Positions 25,901-37,900 of a stretch of DNA of 64,000 nt are shown in pieces. The DNA comes from Ottelia alismoides. Lineage: Eukaryota; Streptophyta; Magnoliopsida; Alismatales; Hydrocharitaceae. The stretch's first letter is position 1. The number at the start of each line of letters is the position of its first letter. The position numbers were made by a program, and so were the translations under genes. The stretch covers positions 868,001 to 932,000 of the forward strand of contig JAZKJV010000600.1 in the NCBI GenBank assembly GCA_037367405.1, written 5' to 3'. The notes under the pieces were generated by a model, which saw only the letters and a list, made by a program, of their open reading frames with translations, ran no database searches and was not told the origin of the DNA.

Positions 25901-28900
25901 CTACCTCCATCTCTGTCACGGCCACCTCATCCTCGAAATGATGGAGGTCCCCCTCTACCACAGGATGCTGCCATGGCTAAGGATGTCTGAGATAGTTGGG
26001 TGCCACCAGGAGATATGGAAAATCTACTCAACCTGCGATATGCCTCCTCCATAGGAGGTATGGTAGCATCGGTTAGAATATGTGCTCTGGCTGCATCATA
26101 CTCATGATCAAGTGCCGCTAGAAAAACTCATGTCATCACTGAATCCCTATATGCCTTGAGTTGTTCTGTTGTGGCAGACAAGGGAATGTAACCATGTAGC
26201 TCCTCAAACATACCCCTTAGAGAAGTATACAGGGTATGAAGAGGATGACCATTCTGCTTCGAAGTAAAGATGTCGTGCTGAAGCTGCAAAATCTTCGACT
26301 CGTTCTTTGCAGGAGAATATGTGGCGGCAAGGATATCCCAAATAACCTTCGCCGTGGGTTGACTCATGATGTCATTTGGTATCTCCATGGATACCGTGCT
26401 AGATTGCCATACACGTGCATAGGCATCGTCCCCAGTCTTGTCAACAGGTTCCTCCTGTGTGAGGATATGCTTCTTACCATTACACTGCATCAAGCTCATG
26501 AACTGCATGGCCCACAATTCATAGTTCGTTCCATCCATTTTCACAATGGGTGCCGGACTTTTGAAGGCACCCAGGGACGGAATATATGCCTTGTTGTCTA
26601 ATATGATGACGACAATCTTTAAAGACTGGGGTTACAAACTTAGACGAGGATGTCTATATGGACAAATATGAAGGTGGCTGTGGGTGTAGACGCATACCAC
26701 AACCCCTTCCATTCTTCAAGGGATCCTTATAGTCCTTCGCAGTACGAGCGTCACAAAGGGACGCACGGGAGCAAAGGACCTCGAGATGGGGTTGCGCGTG
26801 AGAGATAACGCACGGAGGAACAAGCGGGGCCACGCACGTGAGGTGCGTTAGGCGTGGTGGCGCAGGCGCACGGTTGCGCACTGCAAGAGTGTGTGCGTGT
26901 CGCGCGAAGGCGCAGGTGCAGGTTGTGCCCTGCAGAGGCGGCGCTCGGCTGGAAGAGAAGCGCGGTACGCAAGAGGGCTTTGGCGGTTGGTCTCTAGGGC
27001 ACAGGCTCCGGTCTAAGACCGTCGCTTTGATACCTAGTTGAAAGAGAGAATGAAAGTTATATTCCATCTAACCCTAGAGCTCTCATATAGTATAAAAGCT
27101 CAGAGGGTAAATTACATAAATAAGACTATAGGAATAAACAATGTAAAGAAAGATGACAAGACATAAGAATTTTAACAATTATTATATAGCAGACAGCAGA
27201 ACTGATCGATCAGCCATGAAAGGTGAATAATCAGTGTGTCCAGAACCCAAAATTGATCTATCAGCCATAAAAGTGAATGATCGGTGAGTTCCAAAATCCA
27301 AAACTGATCGATCAATGGTCTATAACTAAGCATTCAAAGCTAGGAAAATAGGGTTTACGAATATTTAAAGTTTCTTTAAGGTCCTTAGTTTAATACTATA
27401 CTAAATTATGAAATCATATTGGAAGTAAATGGACATTTTTACATTGATTAGAAAGTAAAGAGAGAGGGAAATTGTGGGAAAAACGAGACATGACAATAAT
27501 GCCAGAAGACTTTAGGGTTGATAGAAGGACAACGATTGGGTGTTTACTATAGTGATTCATAAACACGTTTTGAAAATAGAACGATTCTCTTTCGTATGAT
27601 TAAATGAAAGTAACGAAGATGGCCCACATTCTCAGGTAACTAATGATATCACATAAATGATTAGTATTAGTGAGGTTCATGAGCGATTGGCTTATGACTA
27701 TATGTGATTTGAGGGGTCTAAGCTCATTAGTGGATCGATAGCTGCCGTCGAAGTATCTAGTAGATATGTTCTCCCAAAGATGTGTAGATATATATTTATG
27801 TTTTTGTTCTGTTTCTTTATTTTATTTTCTTATATTTGTTTTATGTAATTTACCTATCGATCTCATAGAGCCTAGGGTTCCCAAGTATAAAATAATTCTC
27901 ATTCTTTTCCCCATATGATATCCGAGAGGTGATCCTAATCTGAAGCTCTCGTGCCTAAGAAACCCTACACCCCACCCACAAGCCTCCTCTCCTTGGGCGT
28001 CGCCGCCACCGGCCCCCTTCTCTCTCTTGGGTGCCGCCGCCGATCACCCCTCTCTCCTTGGGTGTCGTTGACCCCTCCATCTTGGGTGACGCCAGCTTCC
28101 CCTCTGTCTCCTTGAGCGACGCCGACCGCGACTCCTCGCGGGCAGCACTGTCGTCGTCGTCGACACTCGCCGAGGGCTCGCCACCATCGATGAACCTTTG
28201 CAGCCTCTTGCAGCCTTCGTTACCGCCCACGATGCGGTTCATTTCTTGTTGATGGATTTTTTACATCCCAAGTCTACACATGCAATCAAATCCATGTATT
28301 TCTATGTAGACATACTTCTCTTAGTCTAAAATCCTAATTTTCTTGATTCGACAATATGTCAAAGAACAAAGTTGATATTCCCGCAGTGGGCGCTTTCAAA
28401 GGTCCATCGCCAATTGTCAAGATGGGCGTGATGAATTACGAGCTATAGGTCATGTAGTTCATGAGCCTCATGAAGTATACGGGTGAGAAATACAATCTTA
28501 TCGAGGAAGAGCCGGTTGTGAAAACAAGGGTCAATGCCTCGTGGGGCAGATGGTGCACATGCCATGGTCTGGTTATGTGGTACATTGACGATACAGATCG
28601 CCAATGATGTGTTACACCAGCCAACTACTAAGGTGATATGGGATTATCCTCATAGACACTTATTCCCAGACAAGGAATGAGACAGATCCTACATATACAA
28701 CACGACATACTTACCATCAAGCAGAATGGGTGATCCCTTCATTCTCTATACACGTCCAAACGTGGAATATTTGAGAAGCTCCACAGTTCCATGCCCCTCT
28801 TGTCTACTCCTGAGCAGCAGAAGACATACAGGAATGCCAACATAGTTGATGTATTCCTAGTAGCACTAGACCCAAATTATGAGGCGGCCCGCTCACAGAT

Positions 28901-31900
28901 ACCGGCGAATGCTACTATCCCTCCCATGGAGGAAGCTTTCCGTAGAATCAACAGGATCACTATCTCCTCTCTTGCTTCCAGACAGACATCTTCTGCGATG
29001 GCAGCCTCCCATGGTAGGGAAGGCTCTTCTCAGTTTCGTGGACGTGGACCTCGTGATAGAGGAGGTCGTACTCACCAATCTTGCACTTATTTTCACCACC
29101 CAAGGCACACAGGACGCATGCTACTCCAAGCATGGTTTTCCAGCATCGGCTCATGTAGCGGAGAAAACAGACCCCCTGCTACTTCTTCTTCGGATCAGAA
29201 GTATGATGACCTCGTTGCTCAATTGAGGGATATTATGCCTCGGGAGTTCCCTAGTTTATTTTCCTACTCCAAGAGGCCACTCAGATGTTGCAGCTTCTGC
29301 TTCTGCCGGTACCTCTACCATTGCCAGTACCTAAAGTAGCATCTATGCTCTTACTAGTTGTCGTGGAACTGATATTATAAAACGGATTAAAGACTATGGG
29401 TCAACACACCACATGTGTGGGGACAAAGATCAGTTTACGGTTTACCGATAGGTTCCTCCTGGCAGAACCGTTGTCATAGCTGATGGTACCCATTCCCCAA
29501 TCAGAAGATAAGGGGGAGATCAGATTGACACCTTCGATGTGTCTGCAGAATGTATTGCATGCACCCAACATTTCTATGAATTTATTGTCTATCAGTCAGA
29601 TTACGAAGGAGTTACATTATCATGTTATTTTTGACCCATCGTCTCTTGTATTCCAAGACATTCTTACAGTCAGGGTGATTGGCTATGGTCGTAAGCAGGG
29701 AAGCCTCTACCGACTGATCCGAACTCCATATGCTAGCCTATCCTCTCATTCCACAGAACCAGACTCTACTTTCATGTGGCACACGCGATTTGGTCATCTT
29801 CCTATTCAGAAGATGTGGAATGTTCTCTCTCAGATCTCACCTCGCTCATCCTTCGATGGTAAGACATGTCAGTTGGGGAAGCATCATCGGTCTATGTTTC
29901 CAGCCATCAGAGTTAGATGGTACCTCCCTTTTTGAGTTATTTCATGTTGATATTTGGAGTCTGAGTCGTGTTCCCAATCATCAGGGATGCAGGTTTTACC
30001 TTGTTGCTGATGATGATTTTTCTCGTCTGTCATGGGTCTTTTTATTGAAAAATATTTCTGAGGCCGGGGATGTGACTAAAACTTTTATCAATGAAGTGCA
30101 GAATATTTTTCCCTCTGTCAAATATGTGAGAACAGATAATGCTTTAGAATTATGTACTCGTACACTATCCCAATGCTTTTCATCTCGTGGTATTATTCAT
30201 CAAACATGTGCCTACACTTCTAGGCAAAATAGTGTTGCAAAGAGAAAGCATCGCCATTTACTTGATGGTACACGAACTCTTTTTATTAAGAGTCATGTCC
30301 CACATTCGTTCTGGGGTGATGCAGTTCTTACGGCAATGTTATCTCATGAATCGCATGCCATCATATGTTTTGGGTGAGAAAATTCTTTTCTCCTTGGAAT
30401 TTCCAGAGGAGTTGTTCTCGTTCACTCCGCATGTTTTTGGCTATGTTGCATTTGTCCATCAGTTGTCTCCACGTCTTGACAAACTCTCTCCTAAAGTTGT
30501 CAAATGTGTTTTTGTTGGGTACTCCAAGACACTGAAGGGATATAGATGCCATGATCCATTACGAAAGAAATATTATGTTAGTGTTGATGTCACATTTTTA
30601 GTCAGTGATGTGTTTTTCTCCTACAGGTGATAGGTTGACTTCATCAGATTCAGATGATGAGGTCTACATGCAATCTCCTCCTACAAGTCTGTCACTACCT
30701 CCACTTGTGTCAGTTGGTCCAACACCACTACCACCTCCTACTCCGCCTCCATCACCTCCTCCTATACCGCCATCTCCCACGATCCATGTTCCATCATTGC
30801 AATGATACTATACATGTCGATCTGCTTCTGCTCATGGTCATCACCAGTCATCCAGCACACCTCAAGTTTGTTTTGAATACATTGTTTCTAACGATGGGTC
30901 TGGAGATGTGTATGCGCATGAATCTTTGTAGGAGACTGGCATACAAATTGAGGAGATTCCAATGACTTGGATGTACCTATTACGCTTCGAAAGCATAAGT
31001 GTACATGTTTCTCATATCCAAGGTTTAAAAAAGCGCGAGGCGGTCCGAGGCGTTTTCTCTGAAATTGAGGCGAGGCGTAAGCCTCGAGGCGGTCGAGGCG
31101 TAAGCCTCAATTTTTTTGGAAAAAAATAAAATTAAAGCAAAATACATTTAAAAATATATAATACTATTACATTTTGTCAAAAAAAAACACATTCAGGAAT
31201 AATTTAAAACTAGTAAGAGATACAATACATAAGCGATGAAGGCATTGAACTTCAAAAAAATTAATACTAAGCCACTAATATACATAATATCAAGTTCCAA
31301 TTCCAACTTCAATGGCTCTATATGTCTATTAAACTAAAGTCTATACCTAATACTAAAGTACAATAGAAACCATAATCTTTAGTGCGAATAAAAAAATAAT
31401 AGTATATCTTGAATCCAAATCAATTGTCTTGTTGGACGTAGTGCAATTTTTTTTACTAATGATATTATTTGTATTCGGCTACTCACAATAAAATGTAGTA
31501 ATTATTTTACTTCAGCCTTCACGTGTTTATTTTTCAACATTACTTCATATATCATATATGTGATAACTATTCTAAGTTCACAAACTTATACAACCAAACA
31601 ACAACATCAAGTTGCAAACTTGCAACCAATATAAAGTTCTATTACAATTCAAACAAAAGTGTGTAATAGAACTAGTATGTGTAGATGTATGATAAATTGA
31701 ATATGATGTATACAAGATCATGTAACCTCGCTTGTTTCAAGCTATCTTTTCTCTTTGCATGGAGCTATATATATATATATATATATGCAAGGTTTAACCT
31801 GGGAGCAAAAATACAAAAATAAAAAATATAATGCTAAAAAAATAGGGCTATGTGTAACAAAAAAATTATAAAAAAGCCTCATGACTCGAGGCTTACGCCT

Positions 31901-34900
31901 CCGCCTCGCCTCGAGCGCCTCACGCCTCGAGCGCCTCAGGCGAGGCTGAGGCGTACGCCCCTAAGTCTCTACCTGAGGCGTGCGCCTCGGGGCGCTTTAG
32001 GCTCGCCTCGCCTTGAGGCGTACGCCTTTGCGCCTCGAGGCGCCGCCTTTTAAAACCATGCTCATATCCTATCACATCGTAGGTTTCCTTTAATCGCTTG
32101 ATATGGGAATTCAGGAGATGTGCAGATGCTCTATTTGCCGTGGAAATCCCATGGAATTATCGGGAGGCCTTGAGAGAGTAAGTGGTGTTTTGCCATGGAA
32201 GAGGAGATGGTTGTTCTACAGTCGTGTGGTGCCTAGTGCTTGGTTCCCGCTCCCAATGGAGCGTCTATTGTCAGTTGCAAACATGTGTTTACCGTCGAAC
32301 ACCATGCAAATGGGAGACTTGATCGTTGCAAGGCCAGATTGGTTGTGCGTGGCTTTACTCAAACGTATGAAGTGTATTATATTGACACATTCTCCCTTGT
32401 TGCTCGCCACTCTACTCTGCGAGTTCTTCTTCCCGTTGTTGTGATACGTTATTGTCCTTTATTTCAGTTTGATGTTAAAAATGCATTTTTGTATGACGAT
32501 CTCCAGGAGAAAGTCTACATGCAGTAGCCTCCAGAGTTTGTTGCTGATGTGGAGTGTCAAAAGGTTTCTATACTTCATAAGGCAATATATGGCCTTAAGC
32601 AGAGTCTAAGGGCATGGTTCCAGAAGCTCTCGGATCTGATTGAGAGGCAGAGATTCAAGAGATCGAATGCAGATCATTTACTGTTTATACAGAGAACTTC
32701 CAGAGGTACGATTGTTATCATGGTATATGTTGACATACTTGTCATAGGAGATGATGTGCAGGGGAACAAGAGGACAAAGAAATTTATGGGTTGACGGTGT
32801 TACCAAGGATCTTGTCACCCTACAGTATTTCTTGGGGTTAGAGTTCGCCAGGAATCGGTAGGGTCTTGTGATGACCGAAAAAAAGTGTGTTACAGACATG
32901 CTAGTTCAGACATGCATGATTGGGTGTCGACATGCTATTACTATTATGGATTCCAGCATGAGGCTATATGATGATGATACAGAGGAGGTGGACAAGAGAA
33001 GATAAAGAGAAAAGGTGGGAAAACTTCTCTACTTCACTATCACAAGGCCATACATCTCCTTTACACTTAGTTGGGTCAGTCAGTTCATGGAGCAACCCTG
33101 ACATGTACATATGGGTGTATTTTATATGATTTTGAAATTTGAGGGACCTAAAGTCATCTTCAAAAGAAGGATTGCTAGTAAGGAAAGGAGAAACTCGGAC
33201 AATCTAAGCATGTGCAGATGCGGACTATGTAGGATGTCATAAGGACATGAAGTCCACTTCATGCTTCGATGTATTTGTTGATAGTTCTCAAGTTTCTTGG
33301 AGGAGTAAGAAGCAAACTATGGTTGCTAGGTCAAGTGTTGAATCTGAATATAGAGTTATGGCACAAGCAAGCACAGAGATGATGTGATAACCAGGTCGAT
33401 CCATGTTCCATCATTGCAATGATACTATACATGTCGGTCTGCTTCTGCTCACGGTCATCACCAGTCATCCAGCACGCCTCAAGTTTGTTCTGAATACATT
33501 GTTTCTAATGATTGGTTTGGAGATGTATATGTGCATGAATCTTTGTAGGAGACTGACATACAGATTGAGGAGTTTCCCAATGACTTGGATGTACCTATTA
33601 CGCTTCGAAAGCAACCAGGCCATCCTATTTATTGCTGACCTACATATAGATGTACCTCTTTATATGCAATTACAATGTGATAACCAGGCCACCCTATTTA
33701 TTGCAAACAATCCTGCATGTCATGATAGAATTAAACATATTGAAGTGGGTTGCCATTATACATGGGACATGATACAGAAAGGCCTTATTTCTACCTCTCA
33801 TCAATTCAGGAGATCAAATTGCAGATATCTTTAGCAAGGCTTTGATTAGAAGACCATTTCAAAAGTGTTCATTCAAGCTGAACATGACAGACATCTATGC
33901 TCCATCTTGAGGGGGGTTTATAGATATATTTATATTTATTTATGTTTCTTTATTTCCTTTTCTTAGTGTTGGAGTATATGTGTTACATCCCACTTATGTT
34001 GTAGATGGATAAATGGATCACTCCATGATTCATTTATCACATCCACTCTATATAAGAAGCCCTTCATCCTCTTGTAACAGTTGAGAAAGTGCAATGCAAT
34101 ATATGTCCTTTTGAGGCCTTCTCCCTGGTTTCATCCAGCTCCTTAGGGAGTAGGGTTCCACGTAAAAATCATGGTGTTCTTCAATGTTTCTTTCTTTATC
34201 TCTGATATGCTTCTGCATTCTTATTTTCTAACATGGTATAAGAGCGGGTTCGATTCTTGTGGGTTTATTGTTGAAGAGTTATGTTCATATTCTATTCGAG
34301 ATTCGATTCAATTATTGTTCGCTCTTGAAGATCATTTTTATGAAGATCATGTTCGTGATTTGTTCAAGTTCAAGATCATATTCTAGGGTTTCGTTTGAAA
34401 CTATAATTCGGTTGTAGGGTTTTTTCCTGTTGAAACCATAATCCGAAGGCAACGCCACACTTCACGCAGGCCTCTCCAGCCACCCTCCAGGCGACGTCGA
34501 GGTAGTTCAAGCAGCAGAAGCGGGAGATGTAGATGAATGCAACCATGTAACAGCAAAGGATGCATTCCAATTCCAGGAAGATCTTCCTTCACGATACCCC
34601 TCCAACTCCAGGCCAACACACACTTCAGGCGGTGACCCTGCTTTATGCAACTCCTTCGCGCAGGGCGACAACAACCAGACACTCGTCCCATTGCACAGCG
34701 CACCTCTACCTTCCCAAAAGATCAGGGCGGCGGCAACCACCAAACACCGCCGCGTGCATCGCCCAACACAAGCCTTTGTCGCCAGCTCCATCTCCAGGTG
34801 CAACCAATCAAGTAGCCCCAACTATTGTACCACCCTTCTCCACGCCATCTACGCATCAGAGTGCATCAAGGTAGCTCCAGGCGGAGGCATCGTAAAAAAA

Positions 34901-37900
34901 GAAGACCATGCGGTGCACCTCTCTCTCTTCGTACCTCCAGACGATGCCCCTGTCGTACCTACGGTGCTTGATCTCTAAGCAGAGCTCCTTCCCACACGCA
35001 CCATCTACGGCGACCTCGATAGCTCCAGGAGGTGGCTCCTCTTCTATCAGCATCGACGGCTCATGCAACCGCTTATCAAGGCGACAGTGTCGTCATCATC
35101 TCCAATTTGCTGCAGGCGGTGGAACCTCCTCTCCAGGAGGCGTTATGCCACCATCTCCAAGTCTCCTCCTCGATCGTGCCCGTAGGTGAGGAGCCTCTTC
35201 TCCAGCAACGACATTGCCCCTAGCAAAGCCCTATCTCGTGCACATCCAGGCGGCACGTTCCAGGTGCCACAACACCTTTGCACCTCTAGGCGGAGGCACC
35301 TCCATCTCCAGGCAACAACCTCCTTCTAGCAGGTGGCTCCAACCATCGGCGACAGCAACAAGCAGATCCTCTATCATGGATGGCGGCACTCGAGAGAAGG
35401 ATTCCCAAGTAGGAACCCTAAATAAAAGCCCAAGGGAGCCGGTATGTTTATAAAAAAAGGAGGATAAAAAAAGGGAGCCCAATCCGTGTTTCAAAAGAAA
35501 AGGGAGGGCTGGTATTATTTCGTCCGAGTTAAAAAAAGAGAGGGTTGGGCCTTTTGTCTGAGATATTTTGTTTAAAAAAAGGTGAAAGAAAAAGAGATAT
35601 CGTAAAAAAATCGTACGAAAAAAATTACGATAAAAGCCGAAAAAATGGAATGAAACAGCTTATTTAAAAAATGTGACGGCTATAAAAAATGATGAAATGA
35701 AATTTCCGAGAAAAAATGATTTAAAAAAATTTGAAAGGAAAAACATAAAATAAATGTAGAGGGCCTATGTGATTCATGTTTCCCCCCATTCTCTTCTCTT
35801 CTCCCAACTTGGTCGATGTCATTATTTTCCGACCAGTCTGGGAGAAATAGGGAGTATTGTATAGAGTTCTACGACTTTGATGATCCATTTTAAATTCAGA
35901 CTCAACGTCAGTTTGGTTCCGAGTCTTCATTTTCGTTCGTGCATATTTGCGATCATCTTTTGTGTGGTCTCCATCTTTTGTTTTTTTATCTCAGAGTTTT
36001 CGTGTGACCCATAGGGACTACAGAGTAGAAATCTCATTCCCTATGCCATGTGGGCTAGAGTTTTCATGTGGTACCACCATAGGGACTCCATAGTAGAGAC
36101 CCCATTCTCTGACCCTGTATGGGAGAGACCCAATTCTCCGACAATAAGACTTTTCATATTCCATTCTCCAACGATCATGGACTCCGACGAGGATGTCTCC
36201 ATGATTTTTTTAGTTCGGCCCTTAACAGTTGTCAACATGATGAGGTGAGCCAGATTTCTCTAGGCGGAGACTCATTTTCAGTTTCAGTTTCTCTGAAAGG
36301 CACAGTACAGAGCACACTCAGTTCATTCTACACTCCAGCCCGTTTGTTCCTCCTCACTTGCACAACATGAGAAGCAACGGCCTCGATAACAACCGACAGA
36401 TGTGTTTACGTTGAGTTGATATTGTCTGTAGTGTCTTGTAGCATGAGTTTGAGATTTCTTTCTGTTTGTCCAAGCTGAGCACATGGAAGGCCGTATCCCG
36501 ATATATCGGCGATATATCGGCGATATATCGGTATCGACAGGTCACCGATATATCGCTGATATGTCCGATATCGGGTATCGACAGGCAAAAAAGGCGAGAT
36601 TCGGTCCGATGTCGGTGATATGGCGTCGATATATCGCCGATATATAGGCGATATATCGATATCGACATGGTACCGATATCGATACCGATATCGATATGTG
36701 CATGCTCCATCTTGATAGGGAGTATTAGAGTATATGTATTATGTGTTACTTATATTGTAGACGGGTAAATGGATCACTCCATGATCCATTTACCACATTC
36801 AGTTGTTTAGTCCCACATCGACCATCTGTGGGATGTGGAGACTCAGTGAGGGCTACATAAGAAGCCCCTCACCCACTTGTAACAGTTGAGAAAGTGCAGT
36901 GCAACATATGGCCCTTTGAGGCCTTCTCCTGTGGTTTCATCTTGATCTTTAGGGAGTAGGGTTCCACGTAAAAATCATATTGCTCTTCAATGTTTATTTC
37001 TGCTATCTTTGATATGCTTATGCATTCTTATTTTCTAACAGTTATGTTCGTCTTATGTAATTTACCCAAAAGCCTCTCCTCTATATAAGAGTCTAGGGTT
37101 CCAAAGAATAAAACAATTTTCATTCTTTTCCAAACAAGATGGATTGCCAAGTGTTGTCGCCCAACATTGTTCAGCAAATAGGGATATGGTTCCCAGGCTA
37201 GTTGGAATAGAACACATTGAGTATCCACATTACCTATATAGTATTTTTTGTTCCTCAAAAGGGATTTGGCCTAAATGTAATCTAGGGGATAAATAAATGG
37301 AAAGGTGGTATCACTATCACATAATATAAAGCCAAGTGAGCTCATGTATGTGCGTTTGTGCGTGTGTGGACTAAAGAACAAAGCGGATGTGTTGGGAACT
37401 TAGATAGGATGCATGTACTTCAAATGCATGCCTACAAAGGAAACTCAACCCTAGGGTATCGAGTACCTTGGTATCACATTGTGAGATCCAACATGGTTAA
37501 TGACCGCAGACTATCCATGATATTTAATATGACTAATTAAATGGATGCGATGTGAAAGATTAAGTATCAGTATTCTACATGACCAACTAACCAGCTACAT
37601 ACACCTTGAGAAAGAAAGGTGGAGACGTACAGAATTAGTTCATGGGGATATGTGAATACAATAAAGAGACAAATGGATATTAAAAGGAACATGAATGAAT
37701 TATCTAGGTTGTTGTCACATGGGTGAGATTACATGGTGACTCATTAATGCAGTGTCTCATAAGTGAGATTTCATGTCGACTTATCAATATAGTTGTCCTG
37801 CATGTGAGATTTCACGATAACTCATAAATAGAGTTAGTTGTTACAAAGAATGGGGTGAGATAACCTAAACACAATCGTATAATATGTGTGAGGCTTGGAG

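Larger units (their letters stand above)
22199..27177 (-). mobile_element. Copia A, complete LTR retrotransposon (4979 bp)
   Basis: A minus-strand Ty1/Copia element with 142-bp LTRs at 22199-22340 (3') and 27036-27177 (5'). LTR ends are TGTTAA..CGACA in element orientation. Flanks ACTAT and ATTAT form a 5-bp target duplication with one mismatch. The primer site GGTATCAAAGCGAC lies next to the 5' LTR. The very short LTRs and total size near 5 kb fit the Ale/Retrofit lineage. The internal region is decayed. It is sense-oriented relative to APRT. Confidence 0.93.
28340..33900 (+). pseudogene. Copia B gag-pol, interrupted
   Basis: Gag begins near 28357 ([19 protein letters not shown]) and reaches an out-of-frame zinc knuckle near 29085. 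The protease/pre-integrase part is at 29370-29935, with [20 protein letters not shown]. Integrase is at 29940-30400, with [18 protein letters not shown] and [16 protein letters not shown] text. The proline-rich linker is at 30650-30800. The hAT MITE interrupts at 31019-32060. RT resumes near 32230 ([20 protein letters not shown]), passes through [20 protein letters not shown], and reads VYVDIL where YVDD is expected. RNase H is at 33200-33840, broken by a duplicated linker segment at 33399-33613. Numerous stops make it dead. Confidence 0.9.
27783..37136 (+). mobile_element. Copia B, complete LTR retrotransposon with nested insertions
   Basis: A plus-strand Ty1/Copia with perfect 5-bp target duplication AGATG at 27778-27782 and 37137-37141. 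The 5' LTR is 27783-27913. The 3' LTR is split into 33919-33966 and 37041-37136 by a 3.07-kb non-autonomous LTR element. A 1042-bp hAT MITE sits in the integrase-RT linker. Without these two inserts the element is about 5.2 kb, typical for short-LTR Copia elements. Outer borders and target duplication survive although the coding region is ruined. It is antisense to APRT. Confidence 0.95.

Noticed and set aside
33962..37045. Clean 5-bp target duplication for H1
   Set aside because: CTTAG and GTTAT match at only three positions. The insertion is supported by its LTRs and the interrupted Copia B LTR instead.
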